This document shows, in pieces, positions 61,401 to 64,000 of a DNA stretch of 64,000 nt. The stretch is from Arion vulgaris (lineage: Eukaryota; Mollusca; Gastropoda; Stylommatophora; Arionidae). The translations under genes were made by a program, and so were the position numbers. Each line of letters opens with the position of its first letter. Position 1 is the first letter of the stretch. Location: NCBI GenBank assembly GCA_020796225.1, contig CM036759.1, positions 64,574,590-64,638,589 on the forward strand. Direction: 5' to 3'. A model generated the notes under the pieces. That model saw only the letters and a program-made list of their open reading frames with translations. It was not told where the DNA came from and did not search any database.

Positions 61401-62671
61401 CGTAATGTTCTTCTCCAACCATTCATGTCTCTTTATATGCCCAAAATACTTCAATTTTTTCATTCTTATTTGTAGCATCCGCCAGTTTTCTCTGATTTTG
61501 TGTTCTGTCTGGATAGATCTATTTGTACTCTTTTCTGTCCATGAAATATAGAATATTCTGTAACACATATATTCAAAAGCACATATATGTTTTTCGCCTG
61601 TCCTTGCTTCACACCCATATTACAAATACAATCTTCTTCACCACAAATTTCTGCTATGCGACTACTCTATTTTGTCACAAAGGAAATCATGAGATCTTCA
61701 CTGATCAACTCTATATCAGCTACTCTGATGTGTTCATAAACAGTGCTTCGCATTAAGTCTTCACCATCAACTTCTGCTATGCGACTACTCTGATGTTGTC
61801 ATAAACAGGTATGCGCTTGAGGTCTTCACCGATCAACTTCTGCTATGCGACTACTCTGATGTGTGTCATAAACAGGGCGATGCGCTTGAGGTCTTCACCG
61901 ATCAACTTCTGCTATGCGACTACTCTGATGTGTGTCATAAACAGGGCGATGCGCTTGAGGTCTTCACCAATCAACTTCTGCTATGCGACTACTCTGATGT
62001 GTGTCATAAACAGGGCGATGCGCTTGAGGTCTTCACCGATCAACTTCTGCTATGCGACTACTCTGATGTGTGTCATAAACAGGCGTGCGCTTGAGGTCTT
62101 CACCGATCCCCATAGTTTGTTTTGTAGGGTTGTTTCTGTTGGCCAGATTTCCATTCTCACACTGCTCCGGCTGGGGCAGTATTGCAGGATGTGCTCTTGG
62201 GACTGCTTTGATGCTCCACAGGTGCAGGCAGCCATGGCACTGAGACCCATGCTATGGAGGTGTGCTCTGAGACTGCAGTGTCTCGTTCTAAGTCTGAAGA
62301 CTGGTATGTGTTTTTCTGTTTAGTGTATTTATACTGTTGTGCTCTGGGTTGTATCCTCCGTTTTTCTGCATCAATTTTCTGGATTGTTTCAGGAGAGTCT
62401 TTGCTTCTGTAAAGCTTTGTGTTGTGTGGGGTTGTGTTAGGTTCCCTCCAGCTCTTGCGAGTTTGATACAATCTCCTAATGTCTATTTTTATTTTGCTCA
62501 TCTGGTATTGTTATTTCTTTGTACACTACAAAACATTAAATGATGTTACTAGTTTTCTCAAATATATTTCCTTGTCTATATTTCAGTGTCAGATGGAAAA
62601 TTCTGCTCGGTTTCAGCTGTCGTAACAGACTGCTACTAACTGGCACTCCAATACAAAACAGTATGGCTGAG
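34258..62671 (+). CDS. INO80: INO80 chromatin-remodelling ATPase, N-terminal 642 codons (continues beyond window)
   Basis: Catalytic subunit of the nuclear INO80 complex, which slides nucleosomes and exchanges H2A.Z using ATP. Sixteen exons in this window join in perfect phase to 1926 nt. Residues about 247-375 form the DBINO region ([20 protein letters not shown], then [20 protein letters not shown]). The Snf2 ATPase starts near residue 465 with [15 protein letters not shown]. Visible motifs: I GLGKT with Lys501, Ia [17 protein letters not shown] at 604-607, [12 protein letters not shown]. The order and spacing match human INO80 closely. The remaining ATPase lobes and C-terminus lie past 64000. 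Introns are 0.9-3.7 kb and full of retroelements. No stop or frameshift interrupts the frame. Confidence 0.96.
34483..34735 (+). mobile_element. SINE-1 copy
   Basis: Full-length, preceded at 34447-34482 by a bare LINE-B2 terminus. Confidence 0.8.
34757..35500 (-). mobile_element. LINE-B2 RNase H and tail
   Basis: The longest readable LINE frame here: [60 protein letters not shown] and CACQTET. RNase H His and the GNERTDRLA box are intact; 5' truncated. Confidence 0.88.
35510..36005. repeat. 30-bp minisatellite
   Basis: About 16 units of TGTATTGAGTAGCACTGTCC plus GTCTTCTCTT. Because 30 is a multiple of 3, both strands stay open (minus: [10 protein letters not shown] repeats), which is not coding evidence. 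Confidence 0.95.
36068..36171 (+). CDS. INO80: INO80 exon 2
   Basis: 104 nt encoding an acidic segment, [20 protein letters not shown] then [15 protein letters not shown] 30-bp minisatellite ends about 65 bp before its acceptor. Donor GTAATA. Confidence 0.85.
36318..36575 (+). mobile_element. SINE-1 copy
   Basis: Full-length; lies between INO80 exons 2 and 3. Confidence 0.85.
36814..36881 (+). CDS. INO80: INO80 exon 3
   Basis: 68 nt encoding [20 protein letters not shown] then WIR. LYNFSK.KKSR.W matches a conserved N-terminal block of animal INO80. Donor GTAAGG. Confidence 0.93.
36952..37545 (+). mobile_element. LINE-A1 3' end split by LINE-B2
   Basis: GRGRQRDNFG... text resumes past the insert with [10 protein letters not shown] and ends near CAGCACGGCACTGGATGA. 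LINE-B1 3' text follows at 37546-37808, then a 5' part of SINE-1 at 37810-37950. Confidence 0.7.
36981..37407 (-). mobile_element. LINE-B2 insertion with target duplication
   Basis: 427 bp flanked by GACAGAGAGA at 36971-36980 and 37408-37417. 3' end CGAACGCAAAGAAG. Encodes [20 protein letters not shown] and [11 protein letters not shown]. Confidence 0.88.
37810..37950 (+). mobile_element. SINE-1, 3' truncated
   Basis: Head through AAATAAAAAGCGTTGCAGAA; the tail is missing. Confidence 0.7.
38270..38958 (-). mobile_element. R3 fragment joined to SINE-2
   Basis: R3 5' half (GGTCACCACATGGAGG block) to about 38822, followed directly by a SINE-2 head at 38823-38958. Confidence 0.65.
39006..39137 (+). 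CDS. INO80: INO80 exon 4
   Basis: 132 nt encoding [20 protein letters not shown] then [26 protein letters not shown] plus an acidic run and EELH.ML..HK match human INO80. Donor GTAAGC. Confidence 0.93.
39380..39850 (-). mobile_element. LINE-R fragment (post-RT)
   Basis: The minus strand reads [40 protein letters not shown] then [15 protein letters not shown]-7 piece lies at 39180-39280. The GC-rich stretch 39850-40510 is unassigned, possibly a LINE leader. Confidence 0.8.
40567..40699 (+). CDS. INO80: INO80 exon 5
   Basis: 133 nt encoding [20 protein letters not shown] then a Lys-rich stretch. QYQYYSAGLLS is a near-exact human block. Donor GTATGT. Confidence 0.95.
40779..41815. repeat. 1-kb inverted repeat with hammerhead-like cores
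   Basis: Left arm 40779-40922 pairs with right arm 41552-41585 and 41715-41815 (GCGAAACAC.TAAAAACAAAG, GTAGTTTTACAAAATACAA, TTCCAAAATT.GTGATCA). Each arm has CTTGATAAAGGC then CC/TTTTTGGTC then AAA. The DNA between is unassigned AT-rich sequence. Confidence 0.75.
42051..42100 (+). CDS. INO80: INO80 exon 6
   Basis: 50 nt, [17 protein letters not shown]; matches KAKLKKVKKK in human. Too short to show up as an open frame by itself. Donor GTTAGT. Confidence 0.88.
42278..43060 (+). mobile_element. SINE-1 split by LINE-D
   Basis: SINE-1 at 42278-42422 and 42933-43060. SINE-7 scrap at 41885-41960. 43060-43660 is AT-rich with no call. Confidence 0.85.
42423..42932 (+). mobile_element. LINE-D insertion with target duplication
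   Basis: 510 bp flanked by AGATGTGCTG at 42413-42422 and 42933-42942. Encodes [20 protein letters not shown] and [20 protein letters not shown], RNase H Asp and His motifs. Confidence 0.88.
43665..43770 (-). mobile_element. LINE-A2 RT scrap touching INO80 exon 7 acceptor
   Basis: Antisense [24 protein letters not shown] text. Its last recognisable base is about 20 bp before the exon 7 acceptor. Confidence 0.7.
43778..43921 (+). CDS. INO80: INO80 exon 7
   Basis: 144 nt encoding [20 protein letters not shown], then [20 protein letters not shown], ending IPR. The RRK.W.SI.KKE.P block opens the DBINO region. An antisense LINE-A2 piece lies directly against its acceptor. Donor GTGAGT. Confidence 0.94.
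44100..44470 (-). mobile_element. LINE-A2 fragment
   Basis: The minus strand reads [20 protein letters not shown] and [12 protein letters not shown], then tail traces to the LINE-A2 terminus. Confidence 0.78.
44680..44970 (-). repeat. R6, two copies in tandem
   Basis: TGGCGTAGATCCAAGCC and CTAGAAGGGTCGAGAATGCT match 20466-21150 in reverse. Confidence 0.6.
45240..45610 (-). mobile_element. LINE-B3 3' end
   Basis: The minus strand reads [40 protein letters not shown] and [11 protein letters not shown]. Its 3' terminus (TATGACACATACTGGAGTAG) is the single-copy form of the satellite at 61690-62105. Confidence 0.85.
45672..45725 (+). CDS. INO80: INO80 exon 8
   Basis: 54 nt, [18 protein letters not shown]; human has ANKQKASARNLFLTNSRK. 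An antisense LINE-B3 fragment ends about 60 bp upstream. Donor GTAGGT. Confidence 0.92.
45785..46215 (+). mobile_element. LINE-R C-terminal fragment
   Basis: Reads [26 protein letters not shown] and [20 protein letters not shown], an RTE-type end, across frames. Confidence 0.75.
46380..46620 (+). mobile_element. LINE-A2 3' fragments
   Basis: GACGCTGTGAGGCAAAACAG terminus occurs at about 46395 and more LINE-A2 text at 46510-46610. A SINE-4 piece (minus) lies at 46968-47060. Confidence 0.6.
46706..46909 (+). CDS. INO80: INO80 exon 9 (DBINO core)
   Basis: 204 nt. It encodes [20 protein letters not shown], then [20 protein letters not shown], then [18 protein letters not shown]. These are the central helices of the DBINO domain, close to human. 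Donor GTAAGT. Confidence 0.96.
47080..48060. other. Unassigned 1-kb stretch
   Basis: 47880-47940 (-) is LINE-A1 RT ([17 protein letters not shown]). The rest has no recognised protein or ends. Part near 47180 matches a repeat at 6340. Confidence 0.4.
48115..48335 (+). mobile_element. SINE-1 copy
   Basis: Slightly deleted copy, set into the edge of the following minisatellite (CACCATA on both sides). Confidence 0.8.
48336..49060. repeat. CATAGCAACAACATAGCATATC minisatellite with higher-order repeat
   Basis: About 720 bp of 18-30 bp variants around CACCATAGCAACAACATA. A block of roughly 200 bp at 48540-48740 recurs at 48830-49050, so longer units were also duplicated. Confidence 0.93.
49106..49307 (+). 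CDS. INO80: INO80 exon 10 (DBINO end)
   Basis: 202 nt. [20 protein letters not shown] then FMARK is near-identical to human. A 720-bp minisatellite ends about 45 bp before its acceptor. Donor GTGAGT. Confidence 0.96.
49355..49592 (+). mobile_element. SINE-1 copy
   Basis: Starts about 48 bp after INO80 exon 10; full-length with a small deletion. Confidence 0.82.
49640..50130 (+). mobile_element. LINE-D then LINE-B1 3' fragments
   Basis: 49640-49952 reads [20 protein letters not shown] (other frame before it) and [20 protein letters not shown]. From 49953 the text is LINE-B1: [40 protein letters not shown]. Confidence 0.78.
50180..50525 (+). mobile_element. LINE-B3 3' fragment
   Basis: [14 protein letters not shown], [18 protein letters not shown] and the CTGTTTATGACACATACTGG terminus; ends about 75 bp before INO80 exon 11. 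Confidence 0.72.
50603..50670 (+). CDS. INO80: INO80 exon 11
   Basis: 68 nt, [20 protein letters not shown] then LVE; corresponds to human KAQALKNAENAYHIHQ. Donor GTTAGT. Confidence 0.9.
50735..50992 (+). mobile_element. SINE-1 copy
   Basis: Full-length, with 3' AAG units. Confidence 0.85.
51000..51700 (+). mobile_element. LINE-B 3' region split by SINE-5
   Basis: Reads [20 protein letters not shown], breaks, then resumes with [19 protein letters not shown] tail and ends in AGA repeats near 51680. Confidence 0.75.
51169..51342 (+). mobile_element. SINE-5 insertion with target duplication
   Basis: 174 bp flanked by ACTGGACACTGCA at 51156-51168 and 51343-51355. tRNA-like head with GGTTCAAACTAC; body shortened and ending in a T-rich run. 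Confidence 0.85.
51715..52240 (+). mobile_element. LINE-C 3' region
   Basis: Contains [20 protein letters not shown], a zinc-finger-like C-terminal motif seen in RTE/jockey-type ORF2 proteins. Interrupted by SINE-4. A TA microsatellite follows at 52252-52272. Confidence 0.75.
52015..52142 (+). mobile_element. SINE-4 insertion with target duplication
   Basis: 128 bp flanked by ATGTTGTG at 52007-52014 and 52143-52150. Reference copy for SINE-4. Confidence 0.82.
52331..52355 (+). CDS. INO80: INO80 exon 12, 25-nt microexon
   Basis: 25 nt encoding RRAFDSNA plus one base. It aligns with RTRSFDEDA in human and keeps the frame between exons 11 and 13. Acceptor TTTCAG, donor GTAAGT. Skipping it would break the frame. 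Confidence 0.85.
52435..52675 (-). mobile_element. SINE-5 copy
   Basis: Near full-length with A and B box remnants. A SINE-2 3' part (+) lies at 52845-52980. 52981-53490 has no call. Confidence 0.75.
53495..54240 (-). mobile_element. LINE-A2 RT and tail fragment
   Basis: The minus strand reads [40 protein letters not shown] and earlier RT text, close to 2505-3350. Ends about 60 bp before INO80 exon 13. Confidence 0.82.
54298..54506 (+). CDS. INO80: INO80 exon 13 (ATPase motif I)
   Basis: 209 nt encoding the linker and [20 protein letters not shown] then [25 protein letters not shown] is the Walker A motif. Donor GTATGT. Confidence 0.97.
54535..54775 (-). mobile_element. SINE-5 copy
   Basis: Starts about 30 bp after INO80 exon 13; full-length but diverged. 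LINE-D scraps follow: 54824-54900 ([13 protein letters not shown]) and 55200-55290 (3' terminus with ATAACCG tail). Confidence 0.75.
55413..55805 (-). mobile_element. LINE-A1 3' fragment
   Basis: Antisense text with [24 protein letters not shown] and [16 protein letters not shown] runs; 3' terminus TCAAATAGCTTGTTCTGAGC. Ends about 40 bp before INO80 exon 14. Confidence 0.78.
55847..55942 (+). CDS. INO80: INO80 exon 14 (motif Ia)
   Basis: 96 nt, [20 protein letters not shown] then [12 protein letters not shown]; human reads [18 protein letters not shown]. An antisense LINE-A1 piece ends about 40 bp before it. Donor GTAATT. Confidence 0.97.
56045..57330 (+). mobile_element. LINE-A1 fragment interrupted by an LTR-like block
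   Basis: Reads [40 protein letters not shown], then [20 protein letters not shown]. After 57077 the RKLIT..KRQSSFF segment is repeated and continues to the terminus at GCACCTGATGATG. Confidence 0.8.
56621..57079 (+). mobile_element. Solo-LTR candidate
   Basis: 459 bp starting TGTAGTAGGG and ending CTACTACA, with TATAAAAG near 56731. No protein content. The flanks are a 66-bp direct repeat of host LINE, not a 4-6 bp target duplication. Orientation from the TATA-like box only. Confidence 0.35.
57358..57560 (-). ncRNA. U2 snRNA-like sequence, probably pseudogene or U2-headed repeat
   Basis: The minus-strand start CTCAGCCTTTTGGTTAAGAT then CAGAGTGTAGT matches the U2 5' end with a few changes. 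The branch-site pairing region after GTAGT does not match. The 3' part has a TACTGG/CCAGTA hairpin that may correspond to stem-loop IV. Length near 200 is right for U2. Confidence 0.45.
57832..57902 (+). mobile_element. tRNA-like SINE head or tRNA pseudogene
   Basis: CTGGCTGAATAGATTAGAGC (A box) and GTTCAATCCC (B box) at tRNA spacing. The acceptor stem does not close, so a working tRNA is unlikely. Confidence 0.5.
58078..58870 (-). mobile_element. LINE-D insertion with RNase H, target duplication
   Basis: 793 bp flanked by ACAACACCCGTT at 58066-58077 and 58871-58882. Minus strand: [40 protein letters not shown], frameshift, then [20 protein letters not shown]. RNase H Asp, Glu and His motifs readable. 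3' tail repeats ATAAC. Confidence 0.9.
58890..59165 (+). mobile_element. LINE-A-type 3' fragment
   Basis: [18 protein letters not shown] text and terminal stretch; host of the LINE-D insertion. Ends about 70 bp before INO80 exon 15. Confidence 0.65.
59236..59438 (+). CDS. INO80: INO80 exon 15 (motif II)
   Basis: 203 nt, starting [20 protein letters not shown] and including [20 protein letters not shown], then [19 protein letters not shown] is the Walker B box. Donor GTTTGT is weaker than the others and a minisatellite starts about 17 bp past it. Confidence 0.97.
59455..60280. repeat. GT-rich 68-bp minisatellite
   Basis: About 12 units combining GTGATCTTTCTGTAAATATA, GTTTGTATATGTGTGTGTGC and ACTCTCTTCAACTATAGTTT. 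Begins about 17 bp after the INO80 exon 15 donor. Confidence 0.95.
60550..61200. repeat. 57-60 bp minisatellite
   Basis: About 11 units of TATGTGTGTACATTCTGCAA, CTGTGGTGTGTGTCTGTGTG then TGCTTTCCACATATAGTTTG. Separate from the previous array; 60281-60549 between them holds a SINE-9-like scrap. Confidence 0.95.
61235..61640 (-). mobile_element. LINE-A1 3' fragment
   Basis: Long readable minus frame: [60 protein letters not shown]. The best LINE-A1 C-terminus in the window. Confidence 0.88.
61690..62105. repeat. 69-bp minisatellite made of the LINE-B3 3' end
   Basis: About six units, e.g. GATCAACTTCTGCTATGCGA, CTACTCTGATGTGTGTCATA, AACAGGGCGATGCGCTTGAG, GTCTTCACC. The last unit runs straight into LINE-B3 in the same register. 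Confidence 0.93.
62106..62500 (-). mobile_element. LINE-B3 3' region
   Basis: The minus strand reads [39 protein letters not shown] and [13 protein letters not shown]. Ends about 85 bp before INO80 exon 16. Confidence 0.85.
62587..62671 (+). CDS. INO80: INO80 exon 16 (motif III)
   Basis: 85 nt, [20 protein letters not shown] then [18 protein letters not shown] is motif III. Donor GTATTG, phase 0. The next exon (expected LWALLHF) is not found before 64000. Confidence 0.96.
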
Positions 62672-62747
62672 GTATTGTTTGTTTATTTGTTTGTTTCTAA
62701 GACTGACTTTTCTTACTATTTTATTATTTTACTGCCCTGAGCGGGGG

Positions 62748-62985
62748 CGTCTGTAGCTTAAGCGGTAGTGAGCTAGATTATAACCCAAGAATACCTGGTT
62801 CAAACTCCGCTGCAGGCAGTTTGCTGAAAGCATATTTGTTCCTGTGGATTTTTACAAACGGTAAAAATAGACCTTGCCGTTCAGAAAACAATGACAAACT
62901 ACTGAACATAGTGGCTTTGAAAATTAACGACTCATTTATTGTGATTGATGATGACGTCCTGTAAAGGATATGCCACAATTAATTT
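62748..62985 (+). mobile_element. SINE-5, complete
   Basis: GTCTGTAGCTTAAGCGGTAG (A box region), GGTTCAAACTCC (B box), ends CCTGTAAAGGATATGCCA. Best tRNA-like head of the family. Confidence 0.85.
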
Positions 62986-62999
62986 TCATTTCAATCCTG

Positions 63000-63850
63000 A
63001 ACATGCAGGTGTGTGCAGCAATTAGAGAGCGGTCATGCTTACATCGATTGTCGGCGAGTATAAGCTGGACATTTTTCGATCTCTTGGCGACTTACTGTTG
63101 GATGGGGGGACTGCCTAGAGTAATTGATAGCAGCTCGGCCTGCTAGCTGTGAGACGCCTCATAGCTCGGGTTCGAACCTACTGTCCGGCATTTGTTCGAG
63201 TCCCTGGTCTTACTCAGGACGATAACGTGAGTACCTCTGAAGTCGGAGAAAATCTGCTGAAGTCGGAGAAAATCTGCCTGTATGGCGAGGAATACTAATT
63301 ACGAGTACATTGAGCACACGGCTGCCAGTGTAAAGTAATTTACAATGTCAGCTTGCTGCGATTGTAAGAAATTGGAAAACGGATTTTAGCAAAATCAGTT
63401 TCAGAGATGAAACTTGTCTGAGTTGAGCGGACTAACTGTTGGATGAGGACACTAAAGTTGATGATGAACCTATCCAGCGATTTAAGGAGTTTGGAATTAC
63501 ACGCTGTTCAAGTAAAACTGGATGTTTGAAAGGCAGAGAGTGGAGTGTCTCTGTAGATAAATGGTTAATGCCTTGCATTCCGAAGGTTGTAGGTTCAAAT
63601 CTGGGCAGTTCTGTTGACAAGTGCATTTTTCCAGGGACTCCTAGATTTGTTGTCATAGCTAGAGTTTGCCTTTTGTGCAATACTCTCAGCAGGTGGCCAT
63701 TTCTGTAGAGAGACTGGGGTAAAACCTGGTGCTATGAAGTCAACCCTTCAGCTTTAGACCCTTAAGAGAGGAGTGTGTTTAACCAACTAGCAACGGGAGC
63801 CATCATTATGCTTACCCTTCAACTGTTGGGGGAGACTGTAGGCCTTTCCG
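63000..63850 (+). mobile_element. LINE-D 3' region with two SINEs inside
   Basis: LINE-D text at 63000-63104, 63435-63545 and 63770-63840. SINE-G fills 63105-63434. SINE-8 (B box GGTTCAAATCTGG) fills about 63548-63770, with GGAGTGT at both edges. 63850-64000 has no call. Confidence 0.8.
63105..63434 (+). mobile_element. SINE-G copy 2 with target duplication
   Basis: 330 bp flanked by ACTGTTGGATG at 63094-63104 and 63435-63445. Very close to 32864-33196 but with an internal 20-bp tandem duplication (TGAAGTCGGAGAAAATCTGC) and no long poly(A). Confidence 0.9.
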
Positions 63851-64000
63851 GGACGCTTTCTCTGTGTCTTGACCTCATTCATTAGTCACTTTAGCAGTCC
63901 ATGGGATTCTCATCATTCTTCTGTAAAACCACATCTCTGTGTCCTTAGAGATTTTCTATCTGTTTGTTTATTGTCCATGATTCGCATCCGTATGTCAGTA

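Noticed and set aside
61811..62323. 170-aa open frame with 23-residue repeats
   Set aside because: Reading of the 69-bp satellite and antisense LINE-B3; the LINE lies on the other strand.

Overview
This is eukaryotic nuclear DNA from an intron-rich animal genome. It holds two conserved genes in divergent orientation in a dense background of dead, nested retroelements. Protein similarity is clearly metazoan. The RNase H-bearing LINEs, tRNA-derived SINEs and modular SINEs sharing a head domain suggest a lophotrochozoan, most likely a gastropod mollusc. That placement is an inference from repeat style, not from a species match.

Gene 1, minus strand, about 4.05-15.7 kb (possible 5' UTR exon near 18.63 kb), encodes a two-RRM SR splicing factor of the SRSF4/5/6 (Drosophila B52) group. 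Seven coding positions are readable with consistent splice phases. Two neighbouring exons of equal phase (12646-12723 and 12483-12587) both encode the last beta strand of RRM1, so they look like mutually exclusive alternatives. In the last exon the RS domain is split between two frames by one apparent missing base near 4292-4303.

Gene 2, plus strand, 34258 to beyond the right edge, is INO80, the Snf2-family ATPase of the INO80 chromatin-remodelling complex. Sixteen coding exons give 642 continuous codons: the acidic/basic N-terminus, the DBINO region, and ATPase motifs I (GLGKT), Ia, II (DEAQ) and III (LTGTPIQN). Later exons lie outside the window. A CpG-rich stretch at 27.94-28.30 kb ending in a good splice donor may be its promoter and 5' UTR exon.

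Nearly everything else is repeats. Working names used here: LINE-A1/A2/A3 (RT plus a long C-terminal tail), LINE-R (RTE-like), LINE-B1 to B4 (RNase H followed by a Cys/His tail), LINE-C (C-terminal zinc-finger-like motif), LINE-D (I-clade-like RNase H), SINE-1 to SINE-9, SINE-G, repeats R3/R5/R6, one perfect mariner-type MITE, a solo-LTR candidate, and five sizeable minisatellites. Thirteen insertions have readable flanks and target-site duplications (12 retroelement insertions and the MITE), so their order of arrival can be read.

The most unusual signals are: (i) minisatellites whose units are the 3' ends of two different LINE families (24.0-24.26 kb and 61.69-62.1 kb); (ii) a shared 3' tail linking LINE-B2 with SINE-2, and a subterminal block linking SINE-2 with R3; (iii) complete strand bias of SINE-1 relative to gene direction; (iv) INO80 acceptors and one donor hemmed in by LINE fragments or minisatellites; (v) a 1 kb inverted repeat carrying hammerhead-like cores; (vi) a U2-snRNA-like 5' end; (vii) a 29-bp LINE insertion with its own target duplication.
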